DNA from: Flagellimonas marinaquae
GTDB taxonomy: Bacteria; Bacteroidota; Bacteroidia; Flavobacteriales; Flavobacteriaceae
Length of the DNA: 64,000 nucleotides
Assembly (NCBI RefSeq): GCF_003992675.1
Contig: NZ_RZMZ01000014.1
Span: 316,451 to 380,450 of the forward strand
Reading direction: 5' to 3'
Part shown: positions 27,159-36,222 of the stretch, piece by piece
How positions within the stretch are numbered: the first letter of the stretch is position 1
How the letters are laid out: each line of letters begins with the position of its first letter
The notes under the pieces: generated by a model
Told to the model about the DNA's origin: nothing
What the model saw: the letters and a program-made list of their open reading frames with translations, nothing else
Databases searched by the model: none
Position numbers and translations under genes: made by a program

Positions 27159-27551
27159 ATGTTGTCATTTGGTAAAAAGAAGAAGTCGGAAATAGATTTG
27201 GAGCAGCACGAGCTTTTGGAACATGCGCATCAACGCATCAAACAAAAGAAAAGGCTTTATTACCACTTAGTGCTTTTTTTGATCGGTAGTATTTTCCTGA
27301 TTCTTGCCAACAAAGTCTTAAAGTATGGAGAAGCTTATGATTGGTCCTTTTGGGTAGTGCTTTTCTGGACCTTTTTGATTGCCCTGCACACCTTTAATGT
27401 ATTTGTGACCAAAAAGTTTATGGGACAACAATGGGAACGTGAGCAACGCGAGCGCTTGGTCGACCTTCAGAAAAAACGAATCGGTGAGATCCAAAAGGAA
27501 ATAGAAACAGACTTTCCACTTTCCAAAATCAATAAAAAAAAAGATCAATGA
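27159..27551 (+). CDS. 2TM domain protein
   Basis: 130 residues. A basic, glutamate-rich start leads to two membrane helices at about 35-52 and 62-84 and a long charged C-terminal helix. This is the 2TM layout, sometimes found on histidine kinases in this phylum and also alone. Its stop overlaps the folA start (ATGA at 27548), so translation is coupled. Function unknown. Confidence 0.82.
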   Translation: MLSFGKKKKSEIDLEQHELLEHAHQRIKQKKRLYYHLVLFLIGSIFLILANKVLKYGEAYDWSFWVVLFWTFLIALHTFNVFVTKKFMGQQWEREQRERLVDLQKKRIGEIQKEIETDFPLSKINKKKDQ

Positions 27552-28039
27552 AGCGATTGGTCATTATTGCGGCTGCGGCCGAAAACAATGCTTTGGGCAA
27601 GGACAACGATTTGGTATGGCATTTACCGGATGATTTTAAACGGTTCAAGAGCCTAACCTCGGGGCACAAAATCATTATGGGCAGAAAAACCTTGGAGAGT
27701 TTCCCCAAACCATTACCCAACCGCACACATATTGCCATTACCCGCGATGAGGACTATCAACCCAAGTTTCCTTGCACCATAGTACATTCCTTGGCGGATG
27801 CCATTGCTTTGGTGGACGATAAGGAGACCGCTTTTATTATAGGGGGTGGTGAGATTTATAAGCAGTCCATGGACCGTGCTACGGATATTGAACTGACGAG
27901 GGTACACGGTTCGTTTGAAGCGGATGCATTTTTTCCCGAAATCGATACGGACCAATGGGAACTGGTGAAAGAGGAACATCATCCAAAGGATGATAGGCAC
28001 CAATACAGTTTTACGTACCTCACCTATAAAAGGAAATAA
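27548..28039 (+). CDS. folA: Dihydrofolate reductase
   Basis: 163 residues with LGKDNDLVWHLPDDFKRFK near residue 17 (active site with the acidic residue on helix B), IIMGRKTLESF near 42, and IIGGGEIYKQ near 97 for NADPH. It regenerates tetrahydrofolate for ThyA. It overlaps the 2TM gene by four bases. Confidence 0.96.
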   Translation: MKRLVIIAAAAENNALGKDNDLVWHLPDDFKRFKSLTSGHKIIMGRKTLESFPKPLPNRTHIAITRDEDYQPKFPCTIVHSLADAIALVDDKETAFIIGGGEIYKQSMDRATDIELTRVHGSFEADAFFPEIDTDQWELVKEEHHPKDDRHQYSFTYLTYKRK

Positions 28040-28084
28040 GCTTCTGGATTTCTATTTTTCGCAGGGGGTGAAGGTTTCATCCGA

Positions 28085-28864
28085 CTAAAAATCAAGATAG
28101 GAAACCTTTGCGGAGGGCGTATTTACCAGTGTTTTTAGGACTTCGGTATCAGCATTACTGTAAAAGAGGTGCTCGGGGGAATCCTCCGAGTTGGAAAGTA
28201 AGCTGTTTTGCTCCAAAACGGCCTTGGTCTGGCGTGCCACGGCCTCACCAGAATCGATAATGTTGATGTGCCCTGGCAATATATCCTTTAAAACTGGTAT
28301 CAAATAGGGATAATGGGTACACCCCAACACCAAACAGTCGATATCTTGATTGAGCATGGGCTGTAAAAAATCGATGAGCAGGTCTCTCATTTCCTCGGAT
28401 TCGATTTTACCTGCCTCAATGAGCTCCACCAATCCTTTTCCTTCCTGCTCCAATACGGTAATACCTTCGGCAAAGAGTTTGGAAGTGTTGTGGAACAGAC
28501 TGCTGGAAAGGGTACCCTTGGTGGCCAGCACACCAACCTTTTTGGTCTTGGTCTGAAGCGCGGCTGGCTTAATGGCAGGTTCAATTCCTATAAAAGGGAC
28601 CTTGTAATGGGAGCGTAAGTAATCAATGGCGTTGGTGGTGGCGGTGTTGCATGCCACTACAATAATCTTACAGTTTTGTTTGAGCAAGTACTCGGTATTT
28701 TTGATACTGAGTCTTACAATCTCTTCCTTCGACTTTTCGCCATAAGGAGCATTGGCACTATCGGCCAAGTAAATGGTATGCTCATGGGGCAGTGTTTTGG
28801 CCACCTCCTTCCAAATGGATGTACCTCCTACCCCAGAATCAAAAATGCCAATCGGATTTTCCAT
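28085..28864 (-). CDS. murI: Glutamate racemase
   Basis: 259 residues. The two catalytic cysteines are C72 (VVACNTATTNA) and C182 (LGCTHYPYL); IGIFDSGVGG marks the start. It supplies D-glutamate for peptidoglycan. The ATG at 28864 is preferred to an in-frame GTG at 28885. It ends the envelope cluster but lies behind a terminator. Confidence 0.95.
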   Translation of the reverse strand: MENPIGIFDSGVGGTSIWKEVAKTLPHEHTIYLADSANAPYGEKSKEEIVRLSIKNTEYLLKQNCKIIVVACNTATTNAIDYLRSHYKVPFIGIEPAIKPAALQTKTKKVGVLATKGTLSSSLFHNTSKLFAEGITVLEQEGKGLVELIEAGKIESEEMRDLLIDFLQPMLNQDIDCLVLGCTHYPYLIPVLKDILPGHINIIDSGEAVARQTKAVLEQNSLLSNSEDSPEHLFYSNADTEVLKTLVNTPSAKVSYLDF

Positions 28865-28896
28865 GTCTAAAAATAGGTGCTTCACTTTTTACGGCA

Positions 28897-28930
28897 TAAA
28901 AAAACCGCTCTTTTAAAGCGGTTTTTTTGT
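28897..28930 (-). terminator. Terminator after ompH 1
   Basis: ACCGCT and AGCGGT pair around a seven-base loop, with A run and T run on either side. It lies between the first ompH stop and murI. Confidence 0.8.
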
Positions 28931-28945
28931 TTGCAATATAATCTT

Positions 28946-29455
28946 TTAGAAACCTAGTTCCTGCTTTACCGCTGGCAATAGGTCTTTTCCCTTGGAAACG
29001 AGAAGTCCCAATCCTGGGCTGGCATCGATTACATAATCATAACCTTGGGCTGCCGCTACTTTTTCGATGGCCGCTTTTGCCTTTTCAGAGATTGGAGCGA
29101 ACAATTCCTGCTGCTTTTTCTGCATTTCTTGCATGGCAGCTTGCTCGGCTTCCTGAATATTTTGCTCAAAACCTTGAAGCTCTACAGCTCTTTGCTCGTT
29201 TTCTTCCCTTGTTTTGGAAGTAGCTTCGTTTTGGTATTGGGTATACTTGTTCTGAAGCTCGGTCATGGAGCTTTGGATGTCTGCTCTGTAGGTTTCCTGT
29301 AATTTCTTCAATTCAGCTTGTGCAGCCTTCATCTCCGGCATTTCAGACAATAGTTGCTGTACATTAATGTGGGCAACCTTGCTCTGCGCATTTACAAAAC
29401 CCGTAGCCGCTACAAACAATACGAGGGCTACCGCAATTCTTTTTACATTTTTCAT
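28946..29455 (-). CDS. OmpH/Skp family periplasmic chaperone 1
   Basis: 169 residues with a signal peptide (LVLFVAATGFVNAQ), then the Skp layout: a short beta segment (KVAHINVQQLLSEMPE), a long coiled-coil arm (about 45-125) and a return strand (YDYVIDASPGLGLLVSKG). Skp-type trimers hold unfolded outer-membrane proteins for BamA, encoded two genes upstream. ATG at 29455. Confidence 0.9.
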   Translation of the reverse strand: MKNVKRIAVALVLFVAATGFVNAQSKVAHINVQQLLSEMPEMKAAQAELKKLQETYRADIQSSMTELQNKYTQYQNEATSKTREENEQRAVELQGFEQNIQEAEQAAMQEMQKKQQELFAPISEKAKAAIEKVAAAQGYDYVIDASPGLGLLVSKGKDLLPAVKQELGF

Positions 29456-29504
29456 GATTCTCAACGTTACTTTTTTGACTTTAAATTTAGTGTTTCAATA
29501 TAAA

Positions 29505-30326
29505 CTATCCTATTGAATCCTTTTGTTGTTCTTGCGCTTTTTTTCGTTCTTCCAATTTTTCTTTCCTCTTGGCCTCACGCTCTTCCAAAAGTTTTCTTCT
29601 TCGTTCTTCGTATGCTTTTTTACGCTCTTCGCGCTCTTGCAACTTTTGCGCCCTTGTTGCCTCGGCGGCCTTTTCCCGCTCTTCAAGGGCTTCGGCAGCT
29701 TGTTCTTGCCGCTCCCTAAGGGCATCACTTATGTCATCTTCCTCCTCTTGGAACTGTTCCAAACGGCTCTGTTCCTCTTGTTTTTTGTTGGATGCACTTA
29801 TTTTTCTGGTACGTCCTATCTCCCTTAAAACTAAGTCACTGATATCGTGCCTTTTTTCGGAGTACAACATTACAACATCTGCGGATTTATCAAAAATAAA
29901 ATCGTATCTTTTATTAGCTCCGATTTTTTGGACTTCATTGAAAACTTGGTCCTGTATCGGTTGGATCAAGAGCTGTTTTTGCAGCACCAAATCCCCTTGT
30001 GGTCCAAAACGATCTTGTTGATAGTCCAGCATTTCCTTTTCCAGCAACTGGATTTCCTCTTCGCGCTCCAAAATGAGCTCGTCCGTCAACAGCACCTTTT
30101 CGGCCATCAGATCTTTTTTCATCTGTTCAACAACACTCTGTTTCAGCTCTATTTCCTGCTTCCACTTTTGTGCCTTGGCATTCAATTGTTCGGTAGCGTC
30201 CCGATATTCTTCCACATTTTCGAGGATATATTCCATATCCACATATCCGATACGGACACCACGTTGGGCGAATCCGTAGAGAGAAGTCATCAAAACTGCT
30301 ACTGCTAAAAGAACTTTGGTATTCAT
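29505..30326 (-). CDS. OmpH/Skp family periplasmic chaperone 2, extended
   Basis: 273 residues. Signal peptide (LMTSLYGFAQ), a Skp-like core to about residue 175 (VRIGYVDMEYILENVEEY; YDFIFDKSADVVMLYSEKRHDISDLV), then about 95 residues almost wholly of E, K, R and Q that predict a single extra charged helix. That tail is absent from the first paralogue. Adjacent to bamA as in other Bacteroidota. Confidence 0.88.
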   Translation of the reverse strand: MNTKVLLAVAVLMTSLYGFAQRGVRIGYVDMEYILENVEEYRDATEQLNAKAQKWKQEIELKQSVVEQMKKDLMAEKVLLTDELILEREEEIQLLEKEMLDYQQDRFGPQGDLVLQKQLLIQPIQDQVFNEVQKIGANKRYDFIFDKSADVVMLYSEKRHDISDLVLREIGRTRKISASNKKQEEQSRLEQFQEEEDDISDALRERQEQAAEALEEREKAAEATRAQKLQEREERKKAYEERRRKLLEEREAKRKEKLEERKKAQEQQKDSIG

Positions 30327-30423
30327 CTTTGATTCCGCGTTTGTTATAGAAAATATCGTGCCAAAATTACTAATTAATTAGAAATAAGCTATTTAACAAT
30401 AAGCCCAGCACATTTTCCATGTA

Positions 30424-33087
30424 TTAAAACTGCTGCCCGATGATGAAGTGTGTTTGCCAGCCGCTTGGTCCAACCGATCCTGGTCGGGCATCGGTATCGA
30501 AGCCATAACCAAAATCAATCCCCAAGAGTCCGAATGCCGGCATAAAAATACGTAGCCCCACTCCGGCAGATCTTTTTAATTCAAACGGATTATAGTTGCT
30601 AAAATTGTTGAAGGCATTACCTGCTTCCAAAAATGATAGTGCATAAATGGAGGCAGATGGTTTCAACGTTAACGGGTAACGAAGTTCCAAAGAGTATTTA
30701 TTGTAGATGGTACCTCCTTCTTGCTCCAACCTATTGGTGATCGGGTTGGTGATATAAGGGGTAAGGGATTGGTTATCGTAACCTCTTAACTGAACAACGT
30801 CCCTACCGTCCAAGGTAAAGTTTCCGAGACCATCGCCCCCTACGTAAAAACGCTCAAAGGGAACGTCGCCAATATCTTGGTTGTAGGCTCCAAGGAAACC
30901 GAACTCTGCATTGGTACGCAATACCAGTTTGCCCACGATAGAGGTATACCAATCTCCCCTAAATTTAATTTTGTAGTATTCCAGCAATTTAAATCTTTCC
31001 TCTTCCAACAACTCCAGGTTGTCCCGAAGCCTGTTCAATTCCAATTGCTCTTCGGTATTGGCCGGTTCGCCGATTTCACGTATTCTGCGGTTGACTTCAT
31101 CGACATCATCCCTTAAGGCAGCGAAATCCTTTCCGCTGAACAATGAGTAGGGTGGGGTAAACTTGGCGGTCAATTCAAAGTTGGAACCGGAGGTCGGGAA
31201 AATTCTACTGGGTCCTTGTGAACTTCTGGACAGACCGAAGGTATATGTCAACGCATTGGAACTACCGTTACCAAAATTGAATAGTCCGCTGGCAAAATCG
31301 TTAAAGTCATATAACTGGTAGCTCACAGAGTGTGACAGCGTGAAGAAATCATCAGGCCATTGCACCCGTTTTGCAAGTCCTGCCGTAATTCCCGTGATGG
31401 CGAAGCCCCTGGACTTGTCCACATCAAATCTACCGTTCGGGTTGAATTGCGTAGCAAATTGCTGTGTACGTGATAGCGAGAAGTTGAACCTAACCGGTTT
31501 TTTTCCTCCTAACCAAGGTTCGGAGAAGTTCAAACTGTACACCCGGAATGTCCTACTGGCCTGCAAGCGCAAAGCAAAGGTTTGCCCATCTCCCATGGGA
31601 ACTGGTTTATAGGCTTCCTTATTGAAAATATTTTTTATAGAAAAGTTGTTGAACGAAAGTCCCAAGGTTCCAATAAAGCCTCCACCACCAAAACCTCCTT
31701 GGAGTTCGATTTGGCTGGAACCAGCTTCTACCAAACTATAATTGATATCCACTGTACCTTCATTTGGATTAGGATTTTGGATGTCCGGCACGATCTGCTC
31801 GGCATCAAAGAATCCCAACTGTCCCAATTCGCGAATGGTCCTTACAATGTTGGACTTGCTATACTTTTGGCCTGGACGGGTCCTGATTTCCCTATAAATC
31901 ACGTGGTCGTTGGTCTTATCGTTGCCCGAGACGGTCACATGGTCCAGAAATGTCTCCTTACCTTCGATGATACGGATTTCGAAATCGATGGTGTCATTGA
32001 CCGCCGAAACTTCAACCGGGTTAATGGTCGAAAAGAGGTACCCGTTATTTTGGTAGAGGTTGGTAAGGTCTACCGCATCTGGATCGGAATCGTCCGCTAC
32101 GCGTTCCTTTAGCAATACTCCATTATAGGTATCCCCTTTTTTGATGCCCAGCACTTGGCTCAACTGCCTATCGGTATACACGGAATTGCCCACAAAGTCG
32201 ATATCCCCAAAATAGTACTTATCACCTTCCTCTACCTCTATGGTAAGCTCAATGTTTTTGTCATCCAGTTTTACGAAGGTATCCGAAAGCACCCTTGCAT
32301 CACGATAGCCTCGCTCTGCGTAGGTATCCACTAAATTGTCAAGATCTTCTTCAAAGTCTGCAGCAATGTATTTGGATTTTTTCCAGAAACGATAAAACTT
32401 TTTCTTTTTGGTATTCTTCAGTGATTTTTTCAGTCGTTTGTTGGACAATTTTTCATTGCCCACAAAGTTGATCTTCCTTATTTTGACCTTATCGCCCTTG
32501 CTCACGTTGATGACCATGTTCTCCACATTGGTGCCCGAGGTATCCACAGAGGTAGCGATATTCACCTTGGCGTTAAGGTATCCTTGTTTTTTATATTTAT
32601 TCTGAAGGTAGTTCTTGGTATTGGCAATCAAGCTCTCGGTAATCTTTTTCCCCTTTTTCAGGTCGGTATCCTCTATGATGTCCTCTACTTTTCGCTTTTT
32701 GACCCCATAAACGGTAACACTGTTCAGCGTTGGTCGCTCCGTTATGTTCAGCTCCAAAAAGATTTTATCGTCCTCAATTTTGGTGTAGTACATCTCAACA
32801 TTGCTGAAGAGGTCCAAGTTCCACAACTTTTTGATTACAGCACTGATTTCATCGCCAGGTACCTTAATGGGTTGTCCTACACGCAGGCCCGTATAGCTTT
32901 TTACGGTTTGCTCGTTATAGCTTTGGAGTCCGGTTACCGAAAGCCCGCCCAGGATGTATTGCTTGCCGTTCTCGAAATCGGTTTCTTGGGCAATACCTTG
33001 GAAGGTAAATAAAAATAGGGGAATAAAAAGGGCTGAAAGTAGGTGGTTTGTGATACCCTTAGTTAAGTTGTTCGCTCGTTTTTCCAA
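30424..33087 (-). CDS. bamA: Outer membrane protein assembly factor BamA
   Basis: 887 residues: signal peptide (LFIPLFLFTFQGIAQ), POTRA repeats over about residues 45-460 (for example LSVTGLQSYNEQTVKSYTG and VTVYGVKKRKVEDI), then a C-terminal barrel with the lid-loop RGF-like motif replaced by LRGYDNQSL and ending HFIIGQQF. It inserts barrels into the outer membrane. A charged stretch of about 60 residues (FAALRDDVDEVNRRIREIGEP...) between barrel strands is an insertion seen as extra length. Its start overlaps the uppS end by 29 bases. Confidence 0.93.
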   Translation of the reverse strand: MEKRANNLTKGITNHLLSALFIPLFLFTFQGIAQETDFENGKQYILGGLSVTGLQSYNEQTVKSYTGLRVGQPIKVPGDEISAVIKKLWNLDLFSNVEMYYTKIEDDKIFLELNITERPTLNSVTVYGVKKRKVEDIIEDTDLKKGKKITESLIANTKNYLQNKYKKQGYLNAKVNIATSVDTSGTNVENMVINVSKGDKVKIRKINFVGNEKLSNKRLKKSLKNTKKKKFYRFWKKSKYIAADFEEDLDNLVDTYAERGYRDARVLSDTFVKLDDKNIELTIEVEEGDKYYFGDIDFVGNSVYTDRQLSQVLGIKKGDTYNGVLLKERVADDSDPDAVDLTNLYQNNGYLFSTINPVEVSAVNDTIDFEIRIIEGKETFLDHVTVSGNDKTNDHVIYREIRTRPGQKYSKSNIVRTIRELGQLGFFDAEQIVPDIQNPNPNEGTVDINYSLVEAGSSQIELQGGFGGGGFIGTLGLSFNNFSIKNIFNKEAYKPVPMGDGQTFALRLQASRTFRVYSLNFSEPWLGGKKPVRFNFSLSRTQQFATQFNPNGRFDVDKSRGFAITGITAGLAKRVQWPDDFFTLSHSVSYQLYDFNDFASGLFNFGNGSSNALTYTFGLSRSSQGPSRIFPTSGSNFELTAKFTPPYSLFSGKDFAALRDDVDEVNRRIREIGEPANTEEQLELNRLRDNLELLEEERFKLLEYYKIKFRGDWYTSIVGKLVLRTNAEFGFLGAYNQDIGDVPFERFYVGGDGLGNFTLDGRDVVQLRGYDNQSLTPYITNPITNRLEQEGGTIYNKYSLELRYPLTLKPSASIYALSFLEAGNAFNNFSNYNPFELKRSAGVGLRIFMPAFGLLGIDFGYGFDTDARPGSVGPSGWQTHFIIGQQF

Positions 33088-33799
33088 ATCGTCGTTCTCT
33101 ATTTTGGTAACTTAATATGGCCTCTACCAAATGGTTTTCTCTAAAATCGGGCCAAAATACATCAATAAAATATAATTCGGCGTATGCAATCTGCCAAAGT
33201 AAAAAATTACTTATCCTACATTCGCCACTGGTGCGTATAAGTAGGTCTACATCAGGCAAAAAGTGCGCGTAAAGATGTGTATTTATAACTGTTTCATCAA
33301 TATTTTCGGGGGAAATTATGTTATTTTTAACTTTGGTCGCAATCTCCTGAACCGCTGTTTTTATCTCCTCTCGGGAGCCATAGCTCAATGCCAGGGTAAG
33401 GGTCATGCCCGAATTGTTTTCGGTTTTCTGCATCACCTCGGTGAGTTCTTTATGCACCTTGGAGGGCAAGGTATCTATTTTTCCGATGGCCCGAAGTCTT
33501 ATATCGTGCTTGTTCAAGGTCTTGAGCTCTCTTTTAAGGGCATTGACCAAAAGCTTCATCAACGTATCGATTTCAGTTTTGGGGCGGTTCCAGTTTTCGG
33601 TTGAAAAAGCGTAAAGGGTTAAAAAAGGAATCTGGAGCTTAGCGCAGCTTTCCACGGTCTGGTTAACGGACTCCACACCATTCTCGTGCCCAAACATGCG
33701 GATTTTGCCCCGTTGTTTGGCCCACCTCCCATTACCGTCCATAATGATGGCTACATGCTTTGGCAGTCTCTCTTTGTCTACGTCCTCTAGTGTGTGCAT
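33059..33799 (-). CDS. uppS: Undecaprenyl diphosphate synthase (isoprenyl transferase)
   Basis: 246 residues with HVAIIMDGNGRWAKQRG near residue 15, where the aspartate and P-loop bind the allylic diphosphate, and RTSGECRISNFLLWQIAYAELYF near 190. It makes the C55 lipid carrier for wall and O-antigen sugars. One base separates it from the preceding DUF6089 stop, and it overlaps bamA, so the three are translated as a tight operon. ATG at 33799. Confidence 0.95.
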   Translation of the reverse strand: MHTLEDVDKERLPKHVAIIMDGNGRWAKQRGKIRMFGHENGVESVNQTVESCAKLQIPFLTLYAFSTENWNRPKTEIDTLMKLLVNALKRELKTLNKHDIRLRAIGKIDTLPSKVHKELTEVMQKTENNSGMTLTLALSYGSREEIKTAVQEIATKVKNNIISPENIDETVINTHLYAHFLPDVDLLIRTSGECRISNFLLWQIAYAELYFIDVFWPDFRENHLVEAILSYQNRERRFGKTSEQLN

Positions 33800-33800
33800 T

Positions 33801-34484
33801 TTATTGAAAACAATCCTGGCAGGGCTTACGTCCAAAGGTATAGGTCAATGTTATACCTGTAAATACGTACCAGTCGTCGCTCAATATATTCCCGAATCGG
33901 AACTGCTCAAAATTGGAACCTTCAGGGTTGCTTGCGTCCAAATTGTCCGTAAACGTATACCTGGCCCCAATTTCGGCACCAAGGATCAAGAATTGATTTA
34001 AACGATACTTAGCCCCAACCGTCATTGGAATTGCAAAACTACCTTCTTTTTGGTTAATATCCTGCATTTGAAGGGCATCAATATAATTAAAATCGTATCT
34101 GAAGTAAGTAATACCGGTGTACAAGTAAGGTGTGAAGGCGGGTCCGAGCTGATGGAGGTTGTATTCCACAAAGTTGATTTCCAGTCCAGCGGAAAACTCC
34201 AAAATGGAATTATCTACCGTATACCCTCTTTGTTTGCGCGATGGCATATGTGATTTGGAATCATCGGCGGTAAATTCTCCGTAGAGCACACTTCCCCGCC
34301 AAGCGTACCGTTTTCCTTTGTTCCATTTAAAGATACCGCCAAAAGCCGGCCCCGAAGGCAAGATATAATTGGTCTTCCCTACATCGCCTATCATGTTGGT
34401 GCCCCCGGCAAACACACCTATTTCATAGGTTTGTGCGCTTACCTTGATCACACAGCATAGAAAAACAGCCAAAACTATCCGCAT
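33801..34484 (-). CDS. DUF6089 outer-membrane protein, PorG-like
   Basis: 227 residues: signal peptide (VLAVFLCCVIKVSAQ), then an eight-strand-like small barrel (YEIGVFAGGTNMIGDVG...GITLTYTFG) with a short C-terminal tail containing two cysteines. Its place directly before uppS, bamA and two ompH genes equals that of PorG, a type IX secretion component, in Porphyromonas gingivalis. Assignment rests on that synteny and the fold, not on specific residues. ATG at 34484 replaces an upstream TTG. Confidence 0.82.
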   Translation of the reverse strand: MRIVLAVFLCCVIKVSAQTYEIGVFAGGTNMIGDVGKTNYILPSGPAFGGIFKWNKGKRYAWRGSVLYGEFTADDSKSHMPSRKQRGYTVDNSILEFSAGLEINFVEYNLHQLGPAFTPYLYTGITYFRYDFNYIDALQMQDINQKEGSFAIPMTVGAKYRLNQFLILGAEIGARYTFTDNLDASNPEGSNFEQFRFGNILSDDWYVFTGITLTYTFGRKPCQDCFQ

Positions 34485-34596
34485 ACTATCCAAAAAGTTA
34501 CTAGAATTTAGAGTAAAGGAAGGTCAATAGATTCGTAATTAAAATTGTTCTCCTTTGTAAAACAGCTTTTCGCTCCTTTTATTGTTTGCAGGTCGA

Positions 34597-35478
34597 TCAA
34601 TTGCGGCGATCTTCCCCCCAAAGTAATTTGTTCCGTAAGGTTTTAAGGAAGCTTTCGGATTTGTACTCTATCATTTTAACGGTGAAATCTGCCTTTCTTA
34701 TTCGAATTTCCTTTCCGTTGGGGATATCGGCAATACGGGAATCCAACGACACCAAATGGGTCTTTTCCCTGCCTGATACCTTCAAACGTATCTGGGTGTT
34801 GTCCGAAATGACCAATGGACGTGCGTTGAGATTATGAGGCGCTATGGGCGTCAGCACCAACGACTTTGCCGTTGGAGCAATTACAGGGCCTCCACAGCTC
34901 AAGGAATACCCTGTGGACCCTGTTGGCGTGGACACAATAAGCCCATCGGACCAATAGGAGGTCAAATATTCGTCATCCAACCAAGTTTCCACCGTGATCA
35001 TGGAAGTGGTATCCTTGCGGCTTACCGTAATTTCGTTCAATGCAAAATTGAGCCCGTTAAATTCGTTCAGATCGGAATTGAGCTCCACCTCGACCAAGGT
35101 ACGTTCCTCAATGGTGTAATGTCCTGCTTCGAATTCGGTCACCAACTTGCGGACATTGGCTTTTTTAAAGGTAGAGAGAAACCCTAAACGTCCCGTATTG
35201 ACCCCAACAATAGGTATTCCATAATCCTTTATATAGGTTACGGCACGTAACATGGTACCATCGCCACCAAAACTCACAAACATGTCAAAGGAAGCATCCA
35301 ATCCTTTGGATTGGGTAAATGTTCCCAAAACTTGTTCTTTGGTAATTTGCCCCACAAGCTTGTTAAAACCCTCCTCAACATAAACAGAAGCATCCAACTT
35401 CTTCAGCTCATCCAAAAGCTCTTCTACACACTGGCGGTCTTCAGGTTGAAAGGACTGTCCATAAATGGCTACCTTCAT
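34597..35478 (-). CDS. nadK: NAD kinase
   Basis: 293 residues. FGGDGTMLRA near residue 69 and NTGRLGFL near 99 form the active site; TPTGSTGYSLSCGGPVIAP and SDNTQIRLKVSGR complete the family. It makes NADP. It follows the CBS gene after one base and precedes the DUF6089 gene. Confidence 0.95.
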   Translation of the reverse strand: MKVAIYGQSFQPEDRQCVEELLDELKKLDASVYVEEGFNKLVGQITKEQVLGTFTQSKGLDASFDMFVSFGGDGTMLRAVTYIKDYGIPIVGVNTGRLGFLSTFKKANVRKLVTEFEAGHYTIEERTLVEVELNSDLNEFNGLNFALNEITVSRKDTTSMITVETWLDDEYLTSYWSDGLIVSTPTGSTGYSLSCGGPVIAPTAKSLVLTPIAPHNLNARPLVISDNTQIRLKVSGREKTHLVSLDSRIADIPNGKEIRIRKADFTVKMIEYKSESFLKTLRNKLLWGEDRRN

Positions 35479-35479
35479 A

Positions 35480-36136
35480 TTAAACGTTAAGATATTTCTC
35501 TAGATAGTCGGATCGTTGCTTAAGATCTTCTATAAACTGATCGTCGCTGTTCCCAAATACAATGGTGTAGTTATATCTCCTAAAAGTCTGGGCGACTTCG
35601 TTTAAGCTTTGGGTACCTACTTTTAGCGTAATTTCCACAAGATCATTTTGTGCGTCCGTAATAAAGGCACCCAATAATCGGGCGTTGTTGCCCTCTACAA
35701 TTTGTGCTATTTCACTAAACGAGTAATCCTTTATACCGATGGACACGATCAATATGGCACCTGGCTCCTTAAAGAAAGGGGTGTCGATGAAGACATCCAC
35801 TACATCCTCCAAATCATAGTAACCGGAAATCAACTGGTCCTCATCCAGCACGGGCAGAATATTGGCCTCGTTCCGTGAAAACATCTCCAGCACATCCAAC
35901 CAAGCAGTTTCCTTGGTCACAAAGAAGTTTTCCAATTCGAACCTGAAATCATCTATCTTTTTTTCGGGCTCAAAGCAGGCCAGGTCGTTTTCCGACAGCA
36001 ACCCCAAAAAAGTGCCGTTTTCCGTTACCCCTACATGGGAATAGGTGGTCTCCTCAAAAAACGTAATGACATCCTTTAAGGTTTCCCCGACCTCAAAAAT
36101 GGGAACTGTGTTGATTATTCTGTCTTGAATCTGCAT
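35480..36136 (-). CDS. CBS-domain pair protein
   Basis: 218 residues: two CBS repeats over about residues 1-120 (YSHVGVTENGTFLGLLSENDL; ANILPVLDEDQLISGYYDLEDV) and an ACT-like or beta-alpha-beta C-terminal part. CBS pairs bind adenine nucleotides. The link with nadK one base downstream suggests a role in nucleotide sensing; that is inference. Confidence 0.85.
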   Translation of the reverse strand: MQIQDRIINTVPIFEVGETLKDVITFFEETTYSHVGVTENGTFLGLLSENDLACFEPEKKIDDFRFELENFFVTKETAWLDVLEMFSRNEANILPVLDEDQLISGYYDLEDVVDVFIDTPFFKEPGAILIVSIGIKDYSFSEIAQIVEGNNARLLGAFITDAQNDLVEITLKVGTQSLNEVAQTFRRYNYTIVFGNSDDQFIEDLKQRSDYLEKYLNV

Positions 36137-36194
36137 AACACTTGTATTAGGTGCAAAATACTAATTTAAAATGGCAAAAGGCATGCCGAATTCT

Positions 36195-36202
36195 TATTTT
36201 TG
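36195..36202 (+). promoter_or_regulatory. -7 promoter element of pdxJ
   Basis: TATTTTTG matches TAnnTTTG 20 bases before the pdxJ start, in an 86-base divergent gap. Confidence 0.4.
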
Positions 36203-36222
36203 ACCATCTAAAAGAGAACTAC

